Assembly (NCBI RefSeq): GCF_000691525.1
Contig: NZ_JMDW01000008.1
Location: 310,001-374,000, forward strand
DNA length: 64,000 nucleotides
Origin: Mycolicibacterium neoaurum ATCC 25795
GTDB taxonomy: Bacteria > Actinomycetota > Actinomycetes > Mycobacteriales > Mycobacteriaceae
Direction: 5' to 3'
A program made the translations under genes and the position numbers. Positions 1 to 9,195 of the stretch are shown in pieces (the stretch's first letter is position 1; every line of letters begins with the position of its first letter). Below the pieces are notes generated by a model, which saw nothing but the letters and a program-made list of their open reading frames with translations, was not told the origin of the DNA and ran no database searches.

Positions 1-2
1 TT

Positions 3-737
3 GCCGATGCGAACTGCCTAGACGCCGCTATCGAACGTTGGCAACTGCGCCGAACTGACCGTGTGCTTGCCTACACTGATGGGGGAGCTGAGTATGCCCG
101 TGCCGTTGGTTTGGATCAGTCGCAGATTACTGTTCTCGCGAATTCTATTGATACCGGCGAGCTGGAGGCGGCCCTAGACAGTATCGAATCTGAAGAAGTC
201 AAGCAGTTTCAATTTAGGTTTGATCTGGACCCGAAGTCAACTGTGGCTTATATCGGGGGCCTTGATAAATCGAAACGCGTAGATATCTTGGTTGAAGCCT
301 TAGAAGATCTGTGGGACGAAGACCCTAGTATTCGGGTTTTAATCGGAGGTCGGGGTGCTGACAGCGGCCTACTCGAGTTCGCCGAAAAGCGCGGCCAGGT
401 CATTTTGCTTGGCTACGTCGGTCCCCGTGAGAAGGCTCTCATCGCTCGGACTGCGAGACTGCTCGTGAATCCCGGGCGCGTAGGTTTGATCGCCGTGGAC
501 GCACTTCTCATGGGTTTGCCGATTGTCACCGCTAGTCGTAAGTATCACGCTCCCGAAATAGAGTATCTCACAGAGGGGGAGACCTTGTTTTTCTCTGCAG
601 AGACGGGTTTAGATCTCGCAAGAACTATCTGCTCTCTTCTGCGTGAACCACCATCTAAGTCAGCGGTGCAGAAGTTGCCGACCCTGGACAACTTTGTGTC
701 TAACTATGTTCGGGCCGTCGAGGAAATTTTACGATAG
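3..737 (+). CDS. Glycosyltransferase, family 4-like (5' end outside window)
   Basis: The reading frame is open from the first bases of the window, so the gene starts upstream and only the C-terminal part is seen; the GTG at 63 is internal. The visible part looks like the C-terminal Rossmann half of a GT4/GT-B enzyme. It has a 'VAYIGGLDKSKRVDIL' donor-domain strand, 'VLIGGRGADSG', and a late 'NPGRVGLIAVDALLMGLPIV' segment in the place of the nucleotide-sugar-binding EX7E region. It probably adds one sugar to a lipid-linked exopolysaccharide repeat unit on the cytoplasmic face, since it heads a run of glycosyltransferase, flippase and polymerase genes. Sugar specificity cannot be read. Codon use is more A+T-rich than in the core genes to the right. 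Confidence 0.75.
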   Translation, partial: ADANCLDAAIERWQLRRTDRVLAYTDGGAEYARAVGLDQSQITVLANSIDTGELEAALDSIESEEVKQFQFRFDLDPKSTVAYIGGLDKSKRVDILVEALEDLWDEDPSIRVLIGGRGADSGLLEFAEKRGQVILLGYVGPREKALIARTARLLVNPGRVGLIAVDALLMGLPIVTASRKYHAPEIEYLTEGETLFFSAETGLDLARTICSLLREPPSKSAVQKLPTLDNFVSNYVRAVEEILR

Positions 738-875
738 ATGGCGAGAGGGTGGACGGAATGTCCAGCTCTAGTCTTGGACCTTCTCGCCATTTTGACATTA
801 GGGTCTTTCGCTATGGAACGAACGCTTCCTGGGTGGATGAAAGATGTTGCGTGAAGAGCGGATTGGAGTTTCGCA

Positions 876-1736
876 TTGTCTCCTTACATCGAGGTTGTCA
901 TACCAACACGCAATCGCTCTGACCTGGTAGTAAAAAAGGTACTCAGTCTGCTCGAGCACCCGCGCGTCGGAGAGGTCATCGTTGTTGCCGATGGCTGCAC
1001 CGACGATACGGTTGAACGTCTTCGAGGTCTGGATACTGACCGGGTTGTGGTGGTTCCTTTAGCTGAGCATTCGGGCCTGCCGGCAGCTCGCAATGCGGGT
1101 ATCAGGCGAACATGCAGGGAATGGGTACTCCTTACAGACGACGACGATGTGTTGTCGGACAACTTCATCGACGAGTGCCTCGAGGTTGCGAGTGCTGCGC
1201 AGGCAGATGTGGTGGGTGCTCCGTGGCTTCATCTCGGCGCAGGCGAGGACGTACGTGGTGCCCTCGCGCGAACGCCGCGCCGCGGGCCGGGTCCCGAGAT
1301 TGACCGACCATCAACATTCCCTGCGTCGCGATGGCATACGAATATCTGGTTTACCCCGAACATGTTGATCTCCCGAAGAGCCGCCGGACTTTTCTTCGAC
1401 GAGTCTTACAGAGGAAATTTCTATCGCGAAGATTCAGATTTTATCGTCCGCGTTGCTCGCGCGGGAATGAATACAGTAGTCGCAGGGAACGCCTACACGT
1501 ACTCAGATGACAGACGTGCCGGCGGGGGGATACGCAGGGACACCCTCAACCTTCGCTTGCGATACGAATACTGGGCGGTACGTAACACTGTTCGATTTCT
1601 TCTGCGCCATGGAACGTGGCTATCCAAGGAAGGCTATGGCTGGCCCCATGCGCTGTTCATGCAGTTCGCGATAAAGCGGGCCGGGTTGTTGCTGGGTGGG
1701 CGCGTCGGGACGCTACTGGGAAGGAGCGACCTATGA
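876..1736 (+). CDS. Glycosyltransferase family 2
   Basis: A 286-residue GT-A fold enzyme. It opens with 'IEVVIPTRNR', has 'VVADGCTDDT' near residue 37, 'GLPAARNAG' near 67, and an acidic metal-binding DDDD cluster at 88-91, all typical of GT2. It is expected to move an activated sugar onto the growing lipid-linked repeat unit at the inner membrane. The start is TTG at 876: an in-frame TGA at 852 excludes longer forms, and GGAG at 865-868 sits 7 bases before it. The stop overlaps the next start (ATGA, 1733-1736), so translation is probably coupled. The acceptor and sugar are unknown. Confidence 0.85.
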   Translation: MSPYIEVVIPTRNRSDLVVKKVLSLLEHPRVGEVIVVADGCTDDTVERLRGLDTDRVVVVPLAEHSGLPAARNAGIRRTCREWVLLTDDDDVLSDNFIDECLEVASAAQADVVGAPWLHLGAGEDVRGALARTPRRGPGPEIDRPSTFPASRWHTNIWFTPNMLISRRAAGLFFDESYRGNFYREDSDFIVRVARAGMNTVVAGNAYTYSDDRRAGGGIRRDTLNLRLRYEYWAVRNTVRFLLRHGTWLSKEGYGWPHALFMQFAIKRAGLLLGGRVGTLLGRSDL

Positions 1737-2785
1737 GAGTTGCCCTCGTCAGTCCCAACCCGTCGAGCGACGGGGGAGGTGTTGAGCGGTTCTGTAACAT
1801 GCTGCGGTCTTGCCTGGAAGTTCGTGGACACGACGCGGTGGTGGTTGGGCCAGCTGATGGTCAGACTGGCGCAGATATCGTGGTGACGAACGGTATGACT
1901 GGTTGGTCCCACGATCGAAAGGCTGTGCGAGTCCATGTCTATCATGGCTCGTGGCCTTCACATGTACTTCGTGGTGGACTCGACGGGAGCAGCCGACGGT
2001 CGTCGCTCCGGCGGTTGTTGCAAGGCGCTGTTGCCGAGTTTCGGGCGGGCGTTGGAGCCGACCGCGTCGCGGTGTCAGCTAGCGCCAAATGTGAAGTTCG
2101 ACGTTGGTACGGCCTAAATTCCACGGTCATCGAGAATGGAGTCGACACCTCGGTTTTCCGTCCGGGCGACCGTGAATCAGCGAAACTTGCAGTTGGTTTG
2201 GATGTGTCTCGGCGGTACGCGTTGTTCGTCGGACGTCCCGAGAAGCGTAAAGGTGGCGTGCTTGCGCTTCAGGTTGCAGCCAAGGTCGGAGTCGATCTGC
2301 TGCATGCAGGCTATCCGCAGCTGCCGAATTCTATTTGGTTAGGAGCCCTTTCGCCAACCGAGCTCGCGACTGCATTGGTCGCGTCGGACGTCGTTATTCT
2401 CCCGTCTTTTTACGAAGGCTGCAGCTTCGCGGTGCTCGAGGCGCTGGCGTCCGGGACGCCGCTTGTGTCGACCAGTACAGGCTGGATTCCAGACCTCGTG
2501 CAAGCCGTGCCTGAATTTAACCGCTATGTTGTCCAGCCTGGCGACTTGAGCGGATTGATCTTGGCTGCGCATCGTGCGCTGGGTGATGAACCTTCAGTAC
2601 AGCAGCAAGCCCATAGTGTCGTCTGCCGAGATAATAGCGTCGAGGCGTTCGGAAATCGTTGGCTGAGGTTCCTCGAATTAGCTTTGGAGTCCAGAAGTGC
2701 GCCCGAGAGAAGGCTGCTGGGCCTAAGTAGAAGTGGAACACGGTGGCGGAATCGCGGCTTAACCGACCGTGGCTCTGTGCCTTGA
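1733..2785 (+). CDS. Glycosyltransferase family 4
   Basis: About 350 residues. The N terminus 'MRVALVSPNPSSDGGGVERF' is a GT-B acceptor-domain start with its glycine loop. A C-terminal donor domain carries 'FVGRPEKRKGG' and the EX7E motif 'EGCSFAVLE' within 'PSFYEGCSFAVLEALASGTP'. The ATG at 1733 is chosen because AAGGAG (1721-1726) precedes it and it overlaps the upstream stop by 4 bp; the longer open frame from 1616 runs inside the upstream gene. Predicted role: a retaining glycosyltransferase in exopolysaccharide repeat-unit assembly. About 185 bp without a gene follow, so a separate transcript may start before the flippase. Confidence 0.85.
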   Translation: MRVALVSPNPSSDGGGVERFCNMLRSCLEVRGHDAVVVGPADGQTGADIVVTNGMTGWSHDRKAVRVHVYHGSWPSHVLRGGLDGSSRRSSLRRLLQGAVAEFRAGVGADRVAVSASAKCEVRRWYGLNSTVIENGVDTSVFRPGDRESAKLAVGLDVSRRYALFVGRPEKRKGGVLALQVAAKVGVDLLHAGYPQLPNSIWLGALSPTELATALVASDVVILPSFYEGCSFAVLEALASGTPLVSTSTGWIPDLVQAVPEFNRYVVQPGDLSGLILAAHRALGDEPSVQQQAHSVVCRDNSVEAFGNRWLRFLELALESRSAPERRLLGLSRSGTRWRNRGLTDRGSVP

Positions 2786-2971
2786 CAGCCGGGAACTCTG
2801 TGTAGGCGCTGGGGTGCTTGAATCGAACTGAGGTGAGATGTGTTCTTGCGTTCCAAAGCTCCAAATCGGTTCTGCGGTGGGGATTAGAGGGATGTAAGCA
2901 TCTTCGTCGAGTGGCAAGTTGTCGAATTCTTCTCAATTGGCTGGAAGTTTCTGTGAGTGGGGAGGTGCTTT

Positions 2972-4459
2972 GTGAATCCACAGCTGCCCAGCCCGCAGGC
3001 AGGGGAGCCTCGGTCGAGGCGAAATGTAGCGATCGGTTCGGCGATGCAGGCGGTTGTGCGCCTAGTCGTAGTTGTTAGCGGCGCCTTCGCCGTTGCCCTT
3101 CAGGTGCGGACGCTGACGGTCGCAGATTATGGTGTGTTCGTCACCATACTTTCAATCATCACATTGCTCTCTGCATTTACTGACGTTGGTCTCACAAACA
3201 CGGCTGTACAGCGTATTGCGCGAGATCCGCTGCGGCAGAGGGTCGTAGCTGGCGGCTTACTTATAGCGCGGACTACCCTCGGTTTCTTACTTGCGCTAAT
3301 TGGAGCTGTCGTAGCCCTGTCGCTCTTTCGTACCTCGGCTGACAGGCTCTCTGCAGCTCTAATGATTGCATCAATCCCGCTTGCGACTATGACTGCTTTG
3401 CAGGCAATCTCAATCGCGAGACTCCGTCTGATGCAGCAGAATCTACTTCTTGCGACGCAGGGCTTATTCTGGCTGGTCATCGTCATTGTTCTGAGCGCGA
3501 CCGGCGCTGATCTGGTCATGTTTGCGGCAGGCTTTCTCTTGTCCGCGGTGCTACAAGGATCACTGGTATGGGCGATTCTGGGCCGAAAAGGGAACGTCGA
3601 CTTCCGCCTCGGGGTTCGAGAGGTTCCGAGCCTTATGCGGCAAGCCATCCCACTCGGATTGGGGGGTATAGGCACAACCGCCTACTATCGACTGTCTGGC
3701 GTAATCTTGTTCGCCACAGCGGGTCCCGTCGCCGCCGCGTCCTACGCGGCAGCGTTTAAAGTGGTCGACATGCTGCAGGCAATCCCGGCAAGCTTGCTGG
3801 CGCCCTTGATTCCGCTCCTTTCAAGGGCTTTGGAGAGCAACGACGCTCGTCGAGTTGATCGCCTTTGGGATCTGGCCTCGAGACTCGCGTTATCCGTTTC
3901 GATGATGGTATCTGTCGGTGTCGCCGTCACGGCGCCACAGATCGTGACTCTGCTCTTCGGGAGCGCTTACGCGGATTCGGTGGATCTGCTGCAGGTAGTT
4001 GTACTCGGTTTCATCCCTATCTGCCTAGGCTGGGTCGCGACGGGAGCGCTGACTGCAGCAGGACGGGTGAAAGGTTACGCAGTAGTGACACTCAGTGTCG
4101 CAACGGGCAGTGTAGCGGCTGGCCTGATTCTCATGCCGCGTTTCGGTGCGGCTGCAGCAGCAGCGATCTCATTCGTGACCGAGATGCTCGTTGCGACTGG
4201 TCTGCTGTGGGTTTTGTGGCGTGAGACCCAGCTTCGGATACGTACATCGGTTTGGGCAAGGGCCGCGTTGGCGGCGAGCTTGATGGGCACAGCAGTGTGG
4301 TTCGTCAAGCCGCCGTTTGCCGATTGGATTCTGCTGTTAGTGCAGATCGGGGTTGGTATCGTTGTCGCCTCTGCCGCACTCTTTCTGTTGCGCGTGATCA
4401 CAATCCACGACATACGAGCGGTTTTCAGCAAGAGCGATATCATGGAGAACCGAGTATGA
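2972..4459 (+). CDS. Wzx-like polysaccharide flippase (MOP superfamily)
   Basis: About 495 residues, almost entirely hydrophobic helices with short loops, consistent with the 12-14 membrane segments of Wzx/PST flippases. An early 'LTVADYGVFVTILSIITLLSAFTDVG' segment resembles the family's N-terminal region. It is predicted to turn undecaprenyl-linked repeat units across the inner membrane for the Wzy polymerase. GTG at 2972 is preferred over the in-frame GTG at 2957, because GGGGAGG (2959-2965) lies 6 bases before 2972 and inside the longer form. Its stop overlaps the next start by 4 bp (4456-4459). Confidence 0.85.
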   Translation: MNPQLPSPQAGEPRSRRNVAIGSAMQAVVRLVVVVSGAFAVALQVRTLTVADYGVFVTILSIITLLSAFTDVGLTNTAVQRIARDPLRQRVVAGGLLIARTTLGFLLALIGAVVALSLFRTSADRLSAALMIASIPLATMTALQAISIARLRLMQQNLLLATQGLFWLVIVIVLSATGADLVMFAAGFLLSAVLQGSLVWAILGRKGNVDFRLGVREVPSLMRQAIPLGLGGIGTTAYYRLSGVILFATAGPVAAASYAAAFKVVDMLQAIPASLLAPLIPLLSRALESNDARRVDRLWDLASRLALSVSMMVSVGVAVTAPQIVTLLFGSAYADSVDLLQVVVLGFIPICLGWVATGALTAAGRVKGYAVVTLSVATGSVAAGLILMPRFGAAAAAAISFVTEMLVATGLLWVLWRETQLRIRTSVWARAALAASLMGTAVWFVKPPFADWILLLVQIGVGIVVASAALFLLRVITIHDIRAVFSKSDIMENRV

Positions 4460-5505
4460 CGGGAACGGTGACGCGGCACAGGCTCGTTGTACGTGGCTGG
4501 CCTGCCCGGCGAAACAGGGACCACAACGCGTTTCAATCACTTTTGTCTGATGCTTTGGAGCAAGTTGACCCTCGGATCACCGTAGAGGAGTTCGTTCCAA
4601 GGCGGCCGTGGCAGAGAGCCGATGTCTGGCATTGGCATTGGCCGGACTCCTTACTGAACGGGTCCACGCCAAGCGCGGCGGCCAAGGTCCTGTACATGCT
4701 GACGTTGGTGCGCATAGCGCATTGGCGGAACATACCGATAGTCTGGACAGCGCATAATTCTGTATCGCACGCAAGACGACATCCGCGTCTTGAACGTCTG
4801 CTGTGGGCAGAATTCGTGGACCGTGTGGCAGCGGTTCATTACCTCAGCGAATCGTCCCGTCTTGAGATATCGCGCCATTGGCCAAGATTGAAAACAGTGC
4901 CAGCGATCGTGACTAAGCATGGAGCTTATCCCGTCGCCCGGCCCGTACCCGGGCCAAAGGTTCCAGAAGGCGCGTTCGTTGTGGCGTTTGTCGGCAAGAT
5001 TAGCCATTACAAAGGGGTTCCGGATCTGGTTGCGGCGTTTGATGCGCTCCGCGGCAGCGATGTTCACTTGCTGGTGGCCGGCGCTCTCAACCCAGAGCTA
5101 GGTGATTGGCTCGAACGTCGAAACCGCGACGACACACGCGAGACATGGATCACTCACCTACTCACCGAACCAGAATTGGCTGGGGTGTACGAAGTTGCGG
5201 ACTTGGTCGTATTTCCCTATCGAGCGGTGACGAACTCTGGCAGTGTTATCTATGCACTATCGGCAGGCAAGCGAGTCCTGGCTCCCGCCCTGGGTTCAAT
5301 TCCTGAGGTCGCAGCGACTGTTGGTCCACTTTGGCTCATGACATACGAGGGCAAGATCTCATCAAAAACCCTGGAGGCTGCGATCTGTAGAGTGCGCGAT
5401 ACTCCGAAGGTAGATGGTCCCGACTTGCAAGCGTTCCAGTGGAATGAGATCGCCGAGGCAGTAGCGAACTTTTACTGGAAGATATCGAGAAGGGGCGTGG
5501 GGTGA
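4456..5505 (+). CDS. Glycosyltransferase, GT4-like
   Basis: About 349 residues. The N-terminal part has a histidine/tryptophan stretch 'VWHWHWPDSLL' and 'IVWTAHNSVSHARRHP', as in GT-B enzymes acting on lipid-linked or membrane acceptors. The C-terminal part has 'VAFVGKISHYKGVPDLV' and 'VVFPYRAVTNSGSVIYALSAGKRVLAP', where a serine-rich segment takes the place of the usual EX7E glutamates. The ATG at 4456 overlaps the flippase stop (ATGA); the open frame from 4252 is inside the flippase gene. It belongs to the same translationally coupled run and probably adds one sugar of the repeat unit; donor unknown. Confidence 0.75.
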   Translation: MTGTVTRHRLVVRGWPARRNRDHNAFQSLLSDALEQVDPRITVEEFVPRRPWQRADVWHWHWPDSLLNGSTPSAAAKVLYMLTLVRIAHWRNIPIVWTAHNSVSHARRHPRLERLLWAEFVDRVAAVHYLSESSRLEISRHWPRLKTVPAIVTKHGAYPVARPVPGPKVPEGAFVVAFVGKISHYKGVPDLVAAFDALRGSDVHLLVAGALNPELGDWLERRNRDDTRETWITHLLTEPELAGVYEVADLVVFPYRAVTNSGSVIYALSAGKRVLAPALGSIPEVAATVGPLWLMTYEGKISSKTLEAAICRVRDTPKVDGPDLQAFQWNEIAEAVANFYWKISRRGVG

Positions 5506-6680
5506 CACCCCATAACAGGCCAAAAGTGCTGTTAGTGACTCCCGAGTCGCCCTGGCCGCCGCTGCACGGGGGAAGGCGACGCGTCGCAGAGTTGGCCTCT
5601 GCCATGGCTACGCGTCTCGACGTGACCGTGGTTCACACGTCCCGCGGTGATGATGCGACACACGACGATCCGCACCTTCGTACTGTCGCAGTGTCATCAA
5701 TGAACTGCAATGCTTTCGCCGGCCGATTGGTGGGCCCGCGACTGGGAGAGCTCTTCGCGGCTCCCTTGTTGCCGGAGATTACGCGGTTGGTATCCGCTGG
5801 TGCGGACGGGATAGTCTGGTCACATTCCTACCTTGCGGCCTACGGCGTACGCCGGGTGTCTGCGCCTGTGCATGTCATCGATTTTGCCAACATTGAGAGC
5901 GAGCGCTTCCGCTCGTTCGCGCTGGGCGCTGGCACACTGAAATCTCGCAGTTCGTGGCTCCTGGAGCATTTGAAAGCCACTGTCTGGGAGCCGAAGACTG
6001 CGCGGCGGGCCGACCTGTGTCTAGGCATATGCGAACAGGACATGCAGTGGCTTAAAGCTCATCGAGCGCGCGCTGTACTCGCACGAAATGGTTTGGCACC
6101 TGCCATAGCTGTCGCGCGATCGCCGACAGATGGATTCGTTCTTGCGGTCGCGAATTGGGCTTACAAGCCCAACCGCGAGGGAATGCTCGACTTTCTTGAT
6201 CGGGTGTGGCGGCGGGTGCGTTCAGAGGTTTATGGTGCACGCCTTGTGATTATCGGTGCCGACGGCCAGTGCTTTGCAGACGCAGTGAGCGACACTAGTG
6301 TAGTTGCGCCAGGATTCGTACCAGATCTAGCGGGCTGGTACGCAAACTCAGCGGTCGTGCTTGCTCCCGCAAAGTCTGGGGGTGGAAGTCAGCTGAAGGT
6401 TGCGGAAGCATGGGCCCACGGGCGAATCGTTGTTGGTCCTCCGTACCTCAGTCGAGAGCAGCGAGAAGGGCTGCCCGAAGGGGCGTTGCTTGCAACGCCA
6501 GATCTCGCGAATGTAGTTGTTCGTACACTCACGGATGTTTCGGCCCGACACGCTGTTGAATCTGCGTTGGCGGGATATGTTGGGCAACATACTTGGGGCA
6601 ACGAGCTCGGTGCAGCATTGAACGAAGTCTGCGCCGTGGTTGCTGGAGGCATGAGTGATCGCGGATTGGACCCATTGTGA
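5502..6680 (+). CDS. Glycosyltransferase family 4
   Basis: A 392-residue GT-B enzyme. It starts with 'VLLVTPESPWPPLHGGRRRVAELASAMA' (glycine loop of the acceptor domain). 'FVLAVANWAYKPNREGMLDFLDRV' opens the donor domain, and 'PAKSGGGSQLKVAEAWAHGRIVV' sits at the donor-sugar site. The arrangement recalls the GT4 group acting late in capsule repeat assembly. GTG start at 5502 overlaps the previous stop (GTGA, 5502-5505), and its own stop overlaps the polymerase start, so four consecutive genes here are coupled. Specificity cannot be read from sequence. Confidence 0.8.
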   Translation: MTPHNRPKVLLVTPESPWPPLHGGRRRVAELASAMATRLDVTVVHTSRGDDATHDDPHLRTVAVSSMNCNAFAGRLVGPRLGELFAAPLLPEITRLVSAGADGIVWSHSYLAAYGVRRVSAPVHVIDFANIESERFRSFALGAGTLKSRSSWLLEHLKATVWEPKTARRADLCLGICEQDMQWLKAHRARAVLARNGLAPAIAVARSPTDGFVLAVANWAYKPNREGMLDFLDRVWRRVRSEVYGARLVIIGADGQCFADAVSDTSVVAPGFVPDLAGWYANSAVVLAPAKSGGGSQLKVAEAWAHGRIVVGPPYLSREQREGLPEGALLATPDLANVVVRTLTDVSARHAVESALAGYVGQHTWGNELGAALNEVCAVVAGGMSDRGLDPL

Positions 6681-8107
6681 CGTCGTTGAGAGCCACCAGG
6701 AGCCGTTCATCGACGCTGCTTGTAACTTTGGCCGTCGTCGCCTCGACGCTACTGGGCTTCGTGTGGCTATTTCTTCCCGATGTTGCAGTGCCGCTTGCCG
6801 CTGGGTTGGCGGCGGTGGGAGCAATCCTCGCGTTTTTTAAGTATCCATTATCCGTGACGGTTGCCCTTCTCTTTCTGGCACAGGAAACCGTTCTTTCCCG
6901 GCAGTGGCTGATGACACTTGGCAACGACATCTACTACGCCGAGATACTGTCAGTTCCAGTAGTCCTAATTATTGCATTGTCGGCATGGGCGGTTGCAGTA
7001 TTCAGGGAGTCTGTCGACGGTGAAACCGTTCAGGATTTGGCCAGCACCGTGCGGGTTGCGGTAGCGCTGCTGTGTATTGCGTTTGGCATAGCCAGTATGC
7101 AGGCGGTTGTATCAGGTATGTCTGTGTTAAATACGGCTAGGCAGATCGCATATCCCGTAATCGCAGTGCTGGTGATGATGGAGGTGGCTAGGCGACGGTT
7201 CGCCGTGGAAGCTCATGCGCTCATGCGGGTCGGCGCAACGTGCACTATCGCGCTGGCAGCTCTTGGGCTCATCACAGCAGCAGAAACAGGCGATTCGTTC
7301 GTATTTTATGATTCGGCAACGGCTTTCATCGCTGTTGCTGTGATCTGCGTCATTTTTGTGTCCGATAAGCTTCAACTCCTGCACGTGCTAGTACTGGTGT
7401 GTGCAGTTGCTATTATTGCGCTGTCGAATCGGCGAAGCATCGTCGTGGGCTTACTTATCGCGCTGATTATCTTCGCTATATCAAAGCGGGGAAGAGTGGT
7501 GCGTTCTCGAATTGTTCTTGGATCCACACTTGCGATCGGGGTGCTATCTGTTGTTGCAGGCCCAGCATTGGCGATAACCTTGCAGCGGCTTAACGTCGGG
7601 CTAGACACAATTCGGGGACTGGATGCAGACGTTTCAACCCGGGAGCATGTCAGTGATCTCTCTATCGGCCTAGAACATGCTCTTAGATACCCAGGTGGAT
7701 TCGGCGCAGAGGCAGCTCAGTTGGGTGGTCTGGCTGCGGTGCGCTCGCAGCAGATCTACGTTCATAACGAGTTCCTACAACTCTGGCTTAAGCACGGGAT
7801 CCTGGTGTCAGGATTGGTCGCAGTCGCGATCGCATTGCTTACCACGCTAGCCTTCAGGTCCTCGCAGCGTCCAATTTCCTGTGATCCCGGTCATTGGGCT
7901 CTTGCCCGTGGCGTAACCGCCGCTTGGCCGGCACTGTTTTTTGCGCTAATGACGGCGCCGTTTATATCCACGACCGCGAGATGGCCGGCGCTCATCGGCA
8001 TTATGGTCGTGCTACTAAGCGCATCGGTGACCCTTCGCGAGATGGGCGGCGAAAAGGTGATGAAGTCGATGCCATCGGGTTCAAGTCACGCGCTCGACCG
8101 CAGATGA
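6677..8107 (+). CDS. O-antigen ligase/polymerase-like membrane protein (Wzy-like)
   Basis: A 476-residue polytopic membrane protein with about 10-12 hydrophobic segments. A large soluble loop near residues 320-375 ends in 'VHNEFLQLWLKHGIL'. The H-N-E element before a membrane segment is the recognisable core of the Wzy_C / O-antigen ligase superfamily. Next to a Wzx flippase the best reading is the polymerase that joins flipped repeat units on the outer face of the membrane; a ligase role cannot be excluded. The GTG start overlaps the previous stop (6677-6680). Last gene of the left-hand plus-strand operon. Confidence 0.8.
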   Translation: MTSLRATRSRSSTLLVTLAVVASTLLGFVWLFLPDVAVPLAAGLAAVGAILAFFKYPLSVTVALLFLAQETVLSRQWLMTLGNDIYYAEILSVPVVLIIALSAWAVAVFRESVDGETVQDLASTVRVAVALLCIAFGIASMQAVVSGMSVLNTARQIAYPVIAVLVMMEVARRRFAVEAHALMRVGATCTIALAALGLITAAETGDSFVFYDSATAFIAVAVICVIFVSDKLQLLHVLVLVCAVAIIALSNRRSIVVGLLIALIIFAISKRGRVVRSRIVLGSTLAIGVLSVVAGPALAITLQRLNVGLDTIRGLDADVSTREHVSDLSIGLEHALRYPGGFGAEAAQLGGLAAVRSQQIYVHNEFLQLWLKHGILVSGLVAVAIALLTTLAFRSSQRPISCDPGHWALARGVTAAWPALFFALMTAPFISTTARWPALIGIMVVLLSASVTLREMGGEKVMKSMPSGSSHALDRR

Positions 8108-8207
8108 GGGCCCAAAGCTGGCCGGCGCCAGTTTCATAACTTCAAGATACAGTTTTTGAACTGACGATCGAATGGCGCGTCAGCGTCGGCAGAGTACTCT
8201 AACAAAC

Positions 8208-8229
8208 GGGCCAAAATGTTTTGGGGCCA
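8208..8229. terminator. Short hairpin between convergent genes
   Basis: Between the polymerase stop (8107) and the methyltransferase stop (8241) there is a perfect 6-bp inverted repeat, CCAAAA-tg-TTTTGG (8212-8225), flanked by GGGC and GGCC. It could stop transcription from either side. A weaker GC hairpin, CTGGC-N4-GCCAG (8118-8131), lies closer to the polymerase gene and is followed by TTTC. Neither has a long T run. Confidence 0.35.
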
Positions 8230-8240
8230 GACACATTAAG

Positions 8241-9041
8241 TCAGTGCTTTTGCAACACATAGAACCGAGATGACGGCCGGACCTTATGCCAGCGATTAGT
8301 GGCGTGGTAGCGACGGTTCCAGTCGGTGAGTCTGCATAATAGGCTGTCGAGCTTGACGCCTTTGGGGTTACCGACTCCCCATCCATATTTGTTTAAGATG
8401 CGCGTGGTCGGGAAGATGCATGGTGACTGATGCAAAATTTCGAATCGTGCTGACTCGAAAGCGCGATCAAGAATCTTGCTCGGTATTCCACGTTCTCGTA
8501 GCGTAAGCCCCGGCCTACGTGTTCTCCAATCGCCCATTGATATTACAGGCTCTCGAACAAGCGCGACGCCGCCTGGAGTGGTAACGCGACCGATCTCGCG
8601 TATCACATGGCTGACGTTCGGAACATGATGTAACACTCCAAGCGACAAAACTAAGTCAAACGTTTCATCCGGAAAAGCCATGCTTCCAGAGGCGGCCGGA
8701 TCAACGTACTCTATCGGTAAACCTGCAATCTCGCTGCTGCGGAGCTGTTGAGATGGCTCAAGTATCGTCAGCTTTTCGATGCGGTCGATGAGCGGAAGGA
8801 ACTCAGCGCCATACGCGCTGCCTAGACCTAACGCATGCCTGTAACGCATCGGCGGCAGATGGCGGAATCCGTGGAACTGGTTCAGAGAGTGGTAGAAGTA
8901 TGAGTCGACTGAGCCGTGCTCGGCTGCTCCGAGTTCCGCATAACCCTCTTGCTCGTCGACAAACCAATCGTCGATCTGTTCCTGATCGAAATCGTCCCCG
9001 TACAGCTGCGCACCGGAGAAGTATGGCTCCATATTCGTCAT
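8241..9041 (-). CDS. Class I SAM-dependent methyltransferase
   Basis: About 266 residues. The Methyltransf_11 pattern is clear: 'ALGLGSAYGAEFLPLID' (SAM-binding loop), an acidic residue after 'KLTILEPS', then 'FPDETFDLVLSLGVLHHVPNVSHVIREIGRV' and 'PGGVALVREP'. ATG at 9041 is chosen because GAGAGGGGA lies 6-7 bases upstream and falls inside the longer TTG-started frame (9059). It lies beside the BY-kinase gene on the minus strand of the exopolysaccharide locus, so it may methylate a sugar of the repeat unit or a lipid-linked intermediate. That substrate is inference from neighbours only. Confidence 0.8.
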   Translation of the reverse strand: MTNMEPYFSGAQLYGDDFDQEQIDDWFVDEQEGYAELGAAEHGSVDSYFYHSLNQFHGFRHLPPMRYRHALGLGSAYGAEFLPLIDRIEKLTILEPSQQLRSSEIAGLPIEYVDPAASGSMAFPDETFDLVLSLGVLHHVPNVSHVIREIGRVTTPGGVALVREPVISMGDWRTRRPGLTLRERGIPSKILDRAFESARFEILHQSPCIFPTTRILNKYGWGVGNPKGVKLDSLLCRLTDWNRRYHATNRWHKVRPSSRFYVLQKH

Positions 9042-9195
9042 TGAGGGTCCCCTCTCCAAGGTTGTCAGTAAGCCACACGGGTTTTCATCGGCGCGAAATT
9101 GCGCGAACTACGTCTCTGTTCGAGGTGCGCGATGACCTCGGTTGCGCGGCGTGATTTTGTCGCGCAAAGGCATGACATCGACTTCACCTCCCGGT